A stretch of DNA of 32,157 nucleotides. Source: Planctomycetota bacterium. Lineage in GTDB: Bacteria > Planctomycetota > UBA1135 > GCA-002686595. Position 1 is the stretch's first letter, and every line of letters begins with the position of its first letter. The translations under genes were made by a program, and so were the position numbers. Location of the stretch: positions 1 to 32,157 of the forward strand of contig JAPKBR010000039.1 in NCBI GenBank assembly GCA_028823345.1, in the 5' to 3' direction. Positions 7,591 to 16,441 of this stretch are shown in pieces. Under the pieces are notes generated by a model, which saw only the letters and a list, made by a program, of their open reading frames with translations, was not told where the DNA came from and ran no database searches.

Positions 7591-9986
7591 TGCCGCACCA
7601 GCCCCTCTTCTTCGGCCAACAGCAAACAGACGGCCGCAAGCTCTTGGGGAGCAAGCAGGTGCAGTTGATGCAACAGGCTGCGACTCGGATCCAGTCCACG
7701 AGGATTGCGTTTCAGCTCCAACAGGATTTTCTTCAGGAGCCACTCATAGCCCTCCGCGTGGGGATGGGCAGTCGGTCCCCGGGTCCGCTCCCTGGCTTCC
7801 ACCATGCGCAGGATCTGCGCCAGGCCCAGGCGCGGATCCTGAGCCACTGCCATGGCGGTGAGCTGTGCCCGGGCCTCCAAATGAGCCCAGATTCCGCGAA
7901 CACTGAAACCCCCCTGCCAGAACAGGCTCAAGACCTGGAAGAGAGCCTCGCTGGGTGGCAGCCATTCCTCATAGTCCGCCATGTGCCCTTCCTCATGGCG
8001 CATGGTCAGATCGAGCAGGTCCTCCAGGCTGGGAACGACAAGCTGCTGCGCACTTTCCTCACCCAGGGAAACCATCACCGCCAGGGCCAAGCGCTCGGCT
8101 TCTCCCAACCCAGGCCGGGTGTCACAGGTCCGCACTCCGCTTGCGGGCAGAAGACCGGTTTGGGCTAGGGCCGCTTGCACGGCCTCGGGTCGCCCCTTAA
8201 AGCGCGCCGCAAGGCTTCGCCAATTGTTCTGTCCGCGCACAATTTCTGGCAGCAGGACCCAGTACTGATCCGGCAGGGCCGCGCCCGAAATCTTCCAGTC
8301 CGGGTACTTGCTTTGAACATCCCCGAGCAGGATCCGGGTCCCCTGCCAGGGCCGGCCAAGCAGTTCCCCTTGGGCTGCTTCCTGCAACACAAGACGCGCC
8401 AGTCGTGTCTGCGTGTTCTGTCCGGTAGGCGCCACGATCTGCACGTAGAAACCCAGGTCGCGGGCCAGGGCTCCCAGCCCCGGCTGGGTGATTCCGACCC
8501 CGTCCGCCCCGGCGATCCCAGTCAGGATGGGCCAGAGATCTATTCTGGTGCTCTGCTTGAGACCATACCCCTGGCGAGGCTCACGCCCATCCCCCGACGC
8601 CGCCCGAGAATAGGGTCCAAGCCGTGCATCCATGGCCGAGAGGATCTGGTCCATGTCGCCGCTGCTCTTTTTGACGCGGAAAGAACCAAGCTCTCTCCGC
8701 CCTCCCTTCTTGGGTGCCGCGTCCGGCCCAAGGACTCGCTCCAGCCGTCCCCTGCCAAGATCATCGAGGGCATTTCGGAGGGCGGTCTGCCGGCTCTCCA
8801 GCAAGCGCGCCCGCACAAGAAGCTGCTCGGCGTTCTTTTTGCACCAGGCCCTTTTGGCGGGGTCCATGATGGGAGTGAAGTCCTTGCGTGCTCCCGCATG
8901 GTGCAGAGCATCCGCAACCCGCTCGGCCCAATCGGGACGGCCCGCGCCCAACAGGGTCTCGCCCAGGGCACGCAGTTGCTCGACGCCACGTCTGAGCTGC
9001 AGTTCCCCCAGGGCCTCGTCCACCGCGAGCAGGCGCTCATCCCTCGGTCGGCCCTCTGAATCGGTGGCCTGGGGCGGCAGATCCTTGCGCCACAGAACCC
9101 TTGCCCGTTCCACATCATCGCCATCGCTAAAGTCCAGCGCGAAGGAAATCGAGAGGCCCTCATCAAGGGGTTGGCCCACCTGTGGCTTGCGGGCCAGGAG
9201 TGTTCTCGCGTAGGAATCCTTCACAAGCAAGGCAGCCACTTTTTTGCGCAGGGCAGAACTAAGCCGCGCGTCCCCCTGCAGGCTCGACGCCAGACTGCGC
9301 TGCCAGGCCGCCCGGTCCCCGCGCACGTTCAGGTTCAGGAGCTGTCCAGACAGATCAACCCAGGCCCATTGGTCGGACTCCAAGGTCTGCCAGACTTTCA
9401 GCATGCGGTCGAAGGCCAGCGCCGGACCTTCTTCTGTGTCCTGGATATAGAGGCCAGCGGCGAGGCGCGCCAGAAAGAACACGCGCTCGGAACTGCTGCG
9501 GGCTTGTTGCACGGCGAGCCCTGCCTCCACAAGGCTCTCTGTCAGGCGCCCCTCTCTTGAAAGCGTCACCGCCAGCCCGTGGCGCAACCAGGCGTCCTCG
9601 GGTTCCGAGTGCAGGGCGAGCAGGTAGGCACTGACATTGTCGCTGGCCAGACGCGCAAGCAGGTAGGCACTGCCCGGAGTGCCGCGGGCGCTGGCCAGCT
9701 GAGCCTGTTCCAGGACCGTGGGCCCCCTTCCGTCTGCCAGGTCCAGCAACTGCAGGCTGCGGCGGGGCAGAAGCCAGCTGGGATCGAGTTCCGACGCGGC
9801 CTGCCAGAGTTCCCGGACCCGATCCTGGTCCCCCATGTGCTCCTGGGTGCGAGCCTCCTCCGCCAGAGCCAAGGCCGAAGCGGGCACCGGGCGTGGAGTC
9901 CCCAGCGGCGTGCTGGCGCAACTGGCCAGCAGGCAACCAATCAGAAGGGTCCAGTGGCTCGACCTGAAGAAGGCAGGGCCCCTCAT
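7587..9986 (-). CDS. Large lipoprotein with TPR-like region and HExxH motif
   Basis: This is a 799-residue exported protein. The signal peptide ends in the lipobox LLASC, so it is probably lipid-anchored. Residues of roughly 40-240 look like degenerate TPR helices (paired Ala/Leu-rich helices scanning load, experience and position). A C-terminal HEEGH motif at residues 664-668, inside MRHEEGHMADYEEW, fits a zinc metallopeptidase of the HExxH type. A downstream Glu in HLEARAQL could be the third zinc ligand, but this is a guess. No known family is recognised over the full length. The start ATG overlaps the ribD stop (TGATG), so it is translated from the ribD message. Confidence 0.75.
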   Translation of the reverse strand: MRGPAFFRSSHWTLLIGCLLASCASTPLGTPRPVPASALALAEEARTQEHMGDQDRVRELWQAASELDPSWLLPRRSLQLLDLADGRGPTVLEQAQLASARGTPGSAYLLARLASDNVSAYLLALHSEPEDAWLRHGLAVTLSREGRLTESLVEAGLAVQQARSSSERVFFLARLAAGLYIQDTEEGPALAFDRMLKVWQTLESDQWAWVDLSGQLLNLNVRGDRAAWQRSLASSLQGDARLSSALRKKVAALLVKDSYARTLLARKPQVGQPLDEGLSISFALDFSDGDDVERARVLWRKDLPPQATDSEGRPRDERLLAVDEALGELQLRRGVEQLRALGETLLGAGRPDWAERVADALHHAGARKDFTPIMDPAKRAWCKKNAEQLLVRARLLESRQTALRNALDDLGRGRLERVLGPDAAPKKGGRRELGSFRVKKSSGDMDQILSAMDARLGPYSRAASGDGREPRQGYGLKQSTRIDLWPILTGIAGADGVGITQPGLGALARDLGFYVQIVAPTGQNTQTRLARLVLQEAAQGELLGRPWQGTRILLGDVQSKYPDWKISGAALPDQYWVLLPEIVRGQNNWRSLAARFKGRPEAVQAALAQTGLLPASGVRTCDTRPGLGEAERLALAVMVSLGEESAQQLVVPSLEDLLDLTMRHEEGHMADYEEWLPPSEALFQVLSLFWQGGFSVRGIWAHLEARAQLTAMAVAQDPRLGLAQILRMVEARERTRGPTAHPHAEGYEWLLKKILLELKRNPRGLDPSRSLLHQLHLLAPQELAAVCLLLAEEEGLVRH

Positions 9987-11152
9987 CAGGTACCCGGCGG
10001 CAAGGTCACAAAGGAATCAACGCGCGAGGTATCCCCCACCTCCAAGTCCCGTCGCTCCTCCAGGCGCACGGTGACCAGGGCATCGGCTAGGGTCGCGCCC
10101 TCTCCGCCCAGCACGTCCCCGGTGTAGATGCAGACCTGATCCACCAAGCCCGCCTCCAACATGGCGGAGGTCAATTGCGGTCCTGCCTCCAAAAGAAGAC
10201 GCTCGATGCCGCGCTCGTGCATACGCAGAAGGACGTCCTGCAGGTCCAGGCGGGTGCGATCCATGGAGCGCACCTCTTGCACTTCGGCTCCCGCAGCAGC
10301 CAAGGCCCGGGCGCGTCCCACGTCCGCGCCAAAGCGGCAGAAAATCACCACCTGGCCCCCGGCCTCGTCGGTTTCATCCCCGGCATCCAATTGGGCGAAC
10401 AAACGCGCATCCGGCGGCGTGCGCAGGTCGCTGTCCAGGATGAATCGCTGGGGAGGGTTCTTGCGCTGCCCGGGAGACCGCACGGTGAAACGCGGATCGT
10501 CGGCGCGCACCGTGCCAAAACCGGTCAGGATGCCCTCCACCCGACCACGCATGACCTGCACCTCGGCCAGGGCCTCGGGGCCGCTGATCCAACGCCCGCC
10601 TCCCACATCCTTGGGTGGTAAAAGTTGCCCCGATCTGGTCTGGGCCCATTTGGCGATGGTCCAAGGCCTGGGAATTCGCAGGCGTTCAGGGGAAAGCCAG
10701 CGCAAAAAATGCGGGGAGTGATCGCGCAAACTGACCGTGCCGTCAAGGTTAATGACTTCGATGCCGGCGTTCTTGAGCGCCTCGAGTCCACTCCCTCGGT
10801 GGCGTGGGTCAGGGTCCAAGCAGCCCACCACGACCCGCGAGATCCCCGCAGCGATGATGGCCTCCGTACAGGGCGGCGTCTTGCCGAAACTCGAGCATGG
10901 CTCGAGAGTTACCAGCAATGCCTCCCAGGATCCCCGGGGCACACCCGAAGCAGCCGCTGCCTTAAGGGCAACGACCTCCGCATGGGGGCCGCCCCAATGC
11001 CCATGCATCCCACGCACAATCAATTTTCCTCCGGCCAAGATTCCGGCTCCCACGCAGGGATTGGGGGCCACATCAAAACGCATCTCCCGTGCCTCACGCG
11101 CCAAATCGCGCAGGTGAGCCTGAAGGGTCGGGGTGTCGATGTCGAGGGGCAT
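9986..11152 (-). CDS. ribD: Bifunctional riboflavin biosynthesis deaminase/reductase RibD
   Basis: RibD deaminates the pyrimidine product of GTP cyclohydrolase II and then reduces its ribosyl side chain, two early steps of riboflavin synthesis. The N-terminal deaminase domain carries the zinc motif PHAE (His57, Glu59) and LEPCSSFGKTPPC (Cys86, Cys95). The C-terminal reductase domain spans about residues 160-388 (MRGRVEGILTGFGTVRADDP is typical). The total of 388 residues is normal. No other rib gene is nearby, and no FMN riboswitch is visible upstream. The stop overlaps the start of the following lipoprotein gene by one base. Confidence 0.95.
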   Translation of the reverse strand: MPLDIDTPTLQAHLRDLAREAREMRFDVAPNPCVGAGILAGGKLIVRGMHGHWGGPHAEVVALKAAAASGVPRGSWEALLVTLEPCSSFGKTPPCTEAIIAAGISRVVVGCLDPDPRHRGSGLEALKNAGIEVINLDGTVSLRDHSPHFLRWLSPERLRIPRPWTIAKWAQTRSGQLLPPKDVGGGRWISGPEALAEVQVMRGRVEGILTGFGTVRADDPRFTVRSPGQRKNPPQRFILDSDLRTPPDARLFAQLDAGDETDEAGGQVVIFCRFGADVGRARALAAAGAEVQEVRSMDRTRLDLQDVLLRMHERGIERLLLEAGPQLTSAMLEAGLVDQVCIYTGDVLGGEGATLADALVTVRLEERRDLEVGDTSRVDSFVTLPPGT

Positions 11153-11449
11153 TGCGGGGGCGGCGGTCGATGGGTTCTATCCACGCCGGTCCCCTAGGCT
11201 ACGGTCTCGGGACGCTCGGCACCATTGCCCCCGGCTCATTCCATCCCCATAGGCGGGATAGGATTCAGAGCCATTCCCCCCCAGACCTCTCCCCAGGGAC
11301 TTTCTCCAAAACCCGGTCCCACATCCCTGTTAGGATTCGCCACCTTGCCCCTTGCAGCGCCTCCTTTGGGAGGCAAACTGTTGGCCAGAAACAGCGGTCT
11401 CCCCGACGGAGGCCCGACCCAAACCATCCCCAAACCACCTCCCTGTTCC
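11153..11449. other. Divergent spacer between ribD and malate dehydrogenase
   Basis: This 297-base region must hold the promoters of ribD (leftward) and mdh (rightward). A TAGAAC box on the minus strand at 11174-11179 lies 21 bases before the ribD start and may be its -10 element. Two TAGGATTC copies (about 11262-11269 and 11331-11338) occur on the plus strand, but neither has a recognisable -35. The mdh frame stays open through the spacer, but the translation is Pro-rich and does not look like protein. Confidence 0.45.
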
Positions 11450-12445
11450 ATGACCAAGGCCCCCATTCGCGTAACCATCACCGGCGCTGCCGGCCAAATC
11501 GGCTATGCCCTCTTGCCTCGAATCGCCAGCGGCCAAATGTTCGGCCCGGATCAACCGGTGATCCTGCAAATGCTCGAGATCCCGATGGAAAAGGCCATGG
11601 CTGCCCTCAATGGCGTGGCCATGGAACTGGAAGACTGTGCCTTTCCCCTGCTGCAAGACATGGTTCTTACCAGCGAGCCCGACGTGGCCTTCAAGGACGC
11701 CAACTGGTGCCTGCTAGTGGGCTCCAAGCCCCGCGGCCCCGGAATGGAGCGCGGCGATCTGATCCGTGAAAACGGTCCGATCTTCACGGGCCAAGGTCGT
11801 TCGATCAACAACAACGCCGCCAGCGATGTGCGCGTGGCTGTGGTCGGCAACCCCTGCAACACCAACTGCTTGATCGCCATGCACTCGGCCCCCGATGTGC
11901 CCGACGATCGCTTCAGCGCCATGACCCGCCTGGACCAAAACCGCGCCCAGGCCCAACTCGCAGCCAAAGCCGGAGTGCACACCAGCGCCGTCAAAAACGC
12001 ACTCATCTGGGGCAACCACTCCGCCACTCAAGTGCCGGACTTTGTGCACACCACAATCAACGGGGTCAGTGCCGCCGAAGTCATCGGTGACAACGACTGG
12101 CTCACCACGACGTTCTTTGAGACCGTCCAAAAGCGCGGCGCAGCAATCATCGCCGCCCGCGGTCTCTCCAGTGCTGCATCCGCAGCCAACGGTTTGGTCG
12201 ACCACGTGCGTGACCTCCGCAATGCCACCCCGGACGGCGAGTGGCGCTCGGTCTGCGTCAAGTCCGATGGCTCCTACGGTGTTCCCGAAGGCCTGATCTC
12301 ATCCTTCCCCGTGCGCGCCGACGGCAAAGGCGGCTGGGAAATCGTCCAGGGCCTAGAGCTGACCCCCTTCTTGGCCGAAAAAATCGCCCTCTCCGCCAAA
12401 GAGCTTTCGAGCGAACGGGAAACCGTAAGCGGCCTGTTGAGCTGA
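11450..12445 (+). CDS. mdh: Malate dehydrogenase, NAD-dependent
   Basis: Catalyses the reversible oxidation of malate to oxaloacetate in the TCA cycle. The 331-residue protein matches the 'type 2' malate dehydrogenases (cytosolic-like; for example the Thermus enzyme). The Rossmann motif GAAGQIG is present. An acidic residue in MLEIPM suggests NAD rather than NADP. The substrate arginines lie in [11 protein letters not shown], Asp/Arg in [11 protein letters not shown], and the catalytic His in [13 protein letters not shown] use the ATG at 11450, giving [15 protein letters not shown]; upstream in-frame sequence lacks any family match. It appears monocistronic, ending 14 bases from the convergent TPR gene. 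Confidence 0.94.
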   Translation: MTKAPIRVTITGAAGQIGYALLPRIASGQMFGPDQPVILQMLEIPMEKAMAALNGVAMELEDCAFPLLQDMVLTSEPDVAFKDANWCLLVGSKPRGPGMERGDLIRENGPIFTGQGRSINNNAASDVRVAVVGNPCNTNCLIAMHSAPDVPDDRFSAMTRLDQNRAQAQLAAKAGVHTSAVKNALIWGNHSATQVPDFVHTTINGVSAAEVIGDNDWLTTTFFETVQKRGAAIIAARGLSSAASAANGLVDHVRDLRNATPDGEWRSVCVKSDGSYGVPEGLISSFPVRADGKGGWEIVQGLELTPFLAEKIALSAKELSSERETVSGLLS

Positions 12446-12459
12446 ACCCGGCCTGCTCT

Positions 12460-13233
12460 TCACTCACCCGCCTCAGCGGCATAGCGTGCGGCGGCCTCGG
12501 TGTCCCCCATGCGGCGGCAGAGTTGGGCTAGGCGGTGGAGAAGTTCGGGGTGTTGGTGAAGGACTGCGGCTTGTTCGAGCAGGTCGCGGGCCTGGGACAA
12601 GTCGTTGGATGCGAGCGAAATATCCGAGAGGGCTGCCAGTGTGCGCGACCGGGCTTGGGGCTGGGTGAAGCGGCCAAGGGCGTTTTCCAGGTTGGCTTTG
12701 GCTTTTGGAAAGTGACCGGCTTCGATGTCGAGCAGGCCTAGGCGGAAAAGGGCTTCGCCGTCGCCGGAGAGATCGTGGTCGAGTTGGTAGGCAAGGCGGG
12801 CGGCAGGAATGCGGCCGGTTTCTTCCAGGGCGCGGGCCAAGCGGAAGGGGGCGATGGGTTTTTCGGGATAGGCAGCGCCGGGGGTCAGGGCCAGGGTCAG
12901 GGCGTCCAGGGTTCTTTGCCAGAGTTGCGCACGGGATTCAAGAATGCCCAGGAGGTAGTGCGCTTCGGCAGACCACTCGCCTACGAGTTCGGGGAGGATC
13001 AGGGCGCGAGCTCGTTCGGGGCGGCCCGCTTGAAGGTGGATGCGTGCGGCGGTGAGGGGCGCGCGGCTGGACGGAGGGAAAGGTGCGTGGTTGATGAGTT
13101 CCGCGCGGGCCGTGGCGATCAGGGCGATGATCGGATCCGGAGGTGCGGGCTTGGACCCGTCTCCCTGGGCGAAGTAGAAACAGAGTCCCGCTAGGAAGGT
13201 CAAGAGCAACAGGACGAAGCGGGCGAGCCTCAT
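12460..13233 (-). CDS. Membrane-anchored TPR protein
   Basis: This 257-residue protein has one N-terminal hydrophobic segment (about residues 5-22) and then helical repeats to the end. TPR-like units are seen around residues 60-110 and 130-250, for example AEAHYLLGILESRAQLWQRT and GEALFRLGLLDIEAGHFPKA. No enzyme motif is present, so it is probably a periplasmic scaffold held by its N-terminal helix. LAGLC is not a good lipobox. Its ATG overlaps the stop of the FG-GAP gene (ATGA). TPR and FG-GAP/UnbV proteins are often found together, so a joint surface role is likely but the partner is unknown. Confidence 0.75.
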   Translation of the reverse strand: MRLARFVLLLLTFLAGLCFYFAQGDGSKPAPPDPIIALIATARAELINHAPFPPSSRAPLTAARIHLQAGRPERARALILPELVGEWSAEAHYLLGILESRAQLWQRTLDALTLALTPGAAYPEKPIAPFRLARALEETGRIPAARLAYQLDHDLSGDGEALFRLGLLDIEAGHFPKAKANLENALGRFTQPQARSRTLAALSDISLASNDLSQARDLLEQAAVLHQHPELLHRLAQLCRRMGDTEAAARYAAEAGE

Positions 13234-14984
13234 TGGCCGGAACCTCGCACGAGGACAAAGTTCATGCCGGGCATGATGTTGGGGAATTTCTCAGAGGTGC
13301 CGTCGGGCCAGGTCACTTCAATGTGAAAGGGGCCGCGGGAGGGTCCGGTGCCAAATTGGGCGTGTTGGGCATTCGCGGATTGATAGGTACCCGAAGAAGT
13401 AATCCAGCGGTGTTGGGGTTCGGGCCCACCGAGCAGGGCGATGCGCGAACCGATGCCGGAGGGGTTTTTGGAATTGGGCTGGGAGAGCTTGATCAAGACG
13501 CTGCGGCCGGGAAGGGCATCGTTACGAAGGACGCGTAGGGAACCGGAAAGGGAGCGGCAGATGAGGTCCAAGTCTCCATCCCCATCAAGATCCCCACGAA
13601 CCGCACCCCGGTCCACGCCCTGGGTGAGAACCCACTGACCGGCTTCCGTGGCGCGGATTTGGGCAAAGCGATTGCCCTCTTGCCCAAATAGCAGGGGCGC
13701 TTGACGGTGCTTCCAGCCCTGTTCGCGACAGATCAAATCTCCGTAGACGTGACCGTTGAAAACCAACAGCTCTTCGGTGCCATCACAGTCCAAATCTAAA
13801 AACGTGGTGGCCCAGCCGAGGTAGGGCACCGATAGTTGGCCGAGGCCCCAGCGCCGAGTGGCGTCATCGAACAGGAGATCACCCAGATTCAGATGCAGGG
13901 TGTTGCGGTCCCCCATGAAATTCGTAGTGAACAAATCGGGAAGGCCGTCACGATTCACGTCCCCCAGAGTGATGCCCATGGTTGCTTGACCCAGGCCGTT
14001 TTGGTCAAAGGCAAGGCCAGACGTCAGACCGCAGTCCGTGAAGAACAGGGCAGCCTGTTCGTCTGCGGAGTGAACTTCAGTCCCGGTCGAACCCCCTGCG
14101 CTGGTTTCCTGAGAAGGAGAGGCAGAGTCCCCTTGAGAGGGAGCCGCTCCCTTGCGCTGGAAAAAGAAGTTGGGGCCCGAATCGTTGCCCACGAAAACCT
14201 CCTGGGTCCCGTTGGCGTCAAAATCGGCGATCACGACTCCCAAACCATAGGCCGGCTTGGGGGAGGCAAAATGAGCTGTGGCCGGGATGAACGTTCCATC
14301 GCCCTGGTTGAAATAGATCTCGTCGGGCTCGGCGACAAGGCCCATGGGACCGCCAAAAACTTCTGCGCCGCGGAACAGCATGGGCTTGGGCAAGGAGTCG
14401 AAATCGAATTTCACATAGTTGGCCACATAAAGGTCCAAGTCCCCATCCCCATCGAGATCGCCGAAGGACGCGGCGCTGCTCCAGGCAGATGTTGCGGCCA
14501 GGCCCGCGGAATCGCTGGCGTCCATGAAGCCTCCCTCTGGCTTTTGCAGGAACAACATGTTGGGGCCATGGGCACAAACAAAAAGATCATCCAGCCCATC
14601 TCCATTTACATCCCCCACCGCAGATCCAAAACTCCAGTGGGAAAAACTCAAACCACTCGTGGCCGTGGCATCGCGAAACTGGAGACCACCGAGGTTTTCC
14701 AAGTAGCGTCCGCCGCTTGCCTGGGAAAGATCGCTGGTGCTGCCACCACAGCGGGGCAGGAACAGATCCAAGTCCCCATCCCCATCCCCGTCGATCAGGG
14801 CCAAGCCACCACCCTTGACCTCGATCAGGGCTTGGGGCTCCAAGTCTGCCCGCAGGGGCAAAATCCCAAGACCCGAGGAATCGGTCACGTCGGTCATTCC
14901 AAACCGATACTCAGGAGTATCGCTCCCGCAGGATGCGCAAAGCACCAGCCCTAGAACTGTCCCAAGGGAAGGCTCGACCCTCAC
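13230..14984 (-). CDS. FG-GAP/VCBS-repeat lipoprotein with ASPIC/UnbV domain
   Basis: This 584-residue exported protein has a lipobox (LCASC, near residue 19). Repeats carrying calcium-binding loops such as DGDGDGDLDLFLPRCGG, DVNGDGLDDLFVC, DLDGDGDLDLYVAN and DLDGDGDLDLICR run through most of the chain and should form a beta-propeller. The C-terminal 80 or so residues (GSRIALLGG to WPDGTSEKFPNI) match the ASPIC/UnbV domain. A Ser/Gln/Gly/Thr-rich stretch at about residues 275-305 interrupts the propeller. The role is unknown; such proteins are common on Planctomycetota and Bacteroidota surfaces. The GTG start overlaps the miaB stop (GTGA), and the gene overlaps the downstream TPR gene by four bases. 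Confidence 0.88.
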   Translation of the reverse strand: MRVEPSLGTVLGLVLCASCGSDTPEYRFGMTDVTDSSGLGILPLRADLEPQALIEVKGGGLALIDGDGDGDLDLFLPRCGGSTSDLSQASGGRYLENLGGLQFRDATATSGLSFSHWSFGSAVGDVNGDGLDDLFVCAHGPNMLFLQKPEGGFMDASDSAGLAATSAWSSAASFGDLDGDGDLDLYVANYVKFDFDSLPKPMLFRGAEVFGGPMGLVAEPDEIYFNQGDGTFIPATAHFASPKPAYGLGVVIADFDANGTQEVFVGNDSGPNFFFQRKGAAPSQGDSASPSQETSAGGSTGTEVHSADEQAALFFTDCGLTSGLAFDQNGLGQATMGITLGDVNRDGLPDLFTTNFMGDRNTLHLNLGDLLFDDATRRWGLGQLSVPYLGWATTFLDLDCDGTEELLVFNGHVYGDLICREQGWKHRQAPLLFGQEGNRFAQIRATEAGQWVLTQGVDRGAVRGDLDGDGDLDLICRSLSGSLRVLRNDALPGRSVLIKLSQPNSKNPSGIGSRIALLGGPEPQHRWITSSGTYQSANAQHAQFGTGPSRGPFHIEVTWPDGTSEKFPNIMPGMNFVLVRGSGQ

Positions 14985-16429
14985 TTGGATTTAGTTTCCA
15001 GGGGTAGGCGGCCAGAGAAGCCATAGGCGGTGCATTCGTCCAGGATCACGGGCACGGTGCATCCGATCAGGTCCTTGGTGCCCGCAACCGACACGGACAA
15101 GCCATGTACAGAGCGGCCCTGAATAATCTTGGGGTCCCGGGGAGAAACCGCTTCGAAGAAAACCCGCTCGGTCTGGCCACACCGTTGTTCAAAGCGAGCC
15201 CGTTGCACCCGCTCGGATGTTGCCATCAACAGTTGGTGGCGTTCCTTCTTGATGGCCATGGGCACGTCGTCGGGGAGACCCGAGGCCTTGGTACCCGGAC
15301 GCTCGTCGTACTTGAAGATGTAATTGACAATGAACTGTTGCTCTTCCAGAAAGCGCTGGGAACCTTCAAAGTCCTCGTCGGTCTCGCCGGAAAACCCAAC
15401 GATCCAATCGCTGCCCAACTCCAGATCCGGCAGCACGTCACGCAGGGTGTCGGCGCGTTTCCGGTAGAGGTCCAAGTTGTAGCCGCGCTTCATGCGCTTC
15501 AAAACCGAATCACTCCCCGCCTGGGCCGGCAGAGGCAAAAAATGATCGACCTTGTCGCAGTCGCGCATGGCTTCCGCCAGGGCGCGGGTTGCATAGGATG
15601 GGTGCAGGGTGATCATGCGAATACGCTCGATGCCTGGCACCTCTTGAAGGGCGCGCAAAAGGTTTCCAAGGCCCTCGCGGCCCTGACGGCCACTGCCCCG
15701 GACTTCACCATCAAGGGGAACGGGGAAATCCTCGCCGTAACTGTTCACGGTCTGTCCCAAGAGGGTCAACACCTTGACCCCCTGGTCCGCATGCCAGCGA
15801 GCTTCTTGCACCAGCTCGGCAATCGAACGACTTTGCACCCCGCCGCGGGTCAAGGGCACAACGCAATAGGTACAGGACAAAGCACAGCCACGCATGACCG
15901 CTAAAAAGGCCTGTATGCCACCGGTCCAAATTTCACCCGTGCGGTCCACGGGAACTTCAGCAGCCATATCGGTGAACGCAACCCGCTCATCTTTGCGGCT
16001 CAAGCTGGCATCCGCACGTCGGACCCGAACCTCTTCCACCATACGGGGTAGATGTTGAAACTGACGGGTGCCCGCCACCAGGTCAATGTGCGCGGCCCGC
16101 TTAAAAGCTTCCTTTTCCACCCGCTGGGCCATACAGCCCATCAAGCCGATCACCATTTCCGGTCGGCGTTGCTTGAGTTCCTTGAGCTCTCCCACCCAAC
16201 TCCAGGTGCGCTCTTCCGCATGATCGCGCACGCTGCAAGTGTTGAAAATGACCACATCTGCCTCTTCCATATCCGAAGTGGTGTCATAGCCCTGCTTGCG
16301 AAAGCGGCCCTCCACCAGGGATGAATCGTATTTGTTCATCTGGCAGCCAAAGGTAACCACGCAGAGCCGAGGGGAATCGGCGCCACTGGGGGAGGTTTCA
16401 GGCTCAGAGGTGTGACGGGTGATGGTCAT
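14981..16429 (-). CDS. miaB: tRNA methylthiotransferase MiaB
   Basis: MiaB adds a methylthio group to N6-isopentenyladenosine-37 of tRNAs reading UNN codons, using two 4Fe-4S clusters. The 482-residue sequence shows the UPF0004 cysteines Cys29 (TFGCQMNKYDS), Cys65 (NTCSVRDHAEE) and Cys99 (LMGCMAQR), and the radical SAM cluster CALSCTYC at 182-189. A TRAM-like C-terminal region follows. The NTCSVRDHAEE wording fits MiaB better than MtaB or RimO. It lies 12 bases after the symporter gene and overlaps the FG-GAP gene by four bases. Confidence 0.93.
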   Translation of the reverse strand: MTITRHTSEPETSPSGADSPRLCVVTFGCQMNKYDSSLVEGRFRKQGYDTTSDMEEADVVIFNTCSVRDHAEERTWSWVGELKELKQRRPEMVIGLMGCMAQRVEKEAFKRAAHIDLVAGTRQFQHLPRMVEEVRVRRADASLSRKDERVAFTDMAAEVPVDRTGEIWTGGIQAFLAVMRGCALSCTYCVVPLTRGGVQSRSIAELVQEARWHADQGVKVLTLLGQTVNSYGEDFPVPLDGEVRGSGRQGREGLGNLLRALQEVPGIERIRMITLHPSYATRALAEAMRDCDKVDHFLPLPAQAGSDSVLKRMKRGYNLDLYRKRADTLRDVLPDLELGSDWIVGFSGETDEDFEGSQRFLEEQQFIVNYIFKYDERPGTKASGLPDDVPMAIKKERHQLLMATSERVQRARFEQRCGQTERVFFEAVSPRDPKIIQGRSVHGLSVSVAGTKDLIGCTVPVILDECTAYGFSGRLPLETKSK

Positions 16430-16441
16430 AGCAGCGCACCA

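Noticed and set aside
13563..14795. Repeated TCCCCATCCCCATC strings
   Set aside because: They encode the DGDGDLDL calcium loops of the FG-GAP repeats, so they are explained by the protein.
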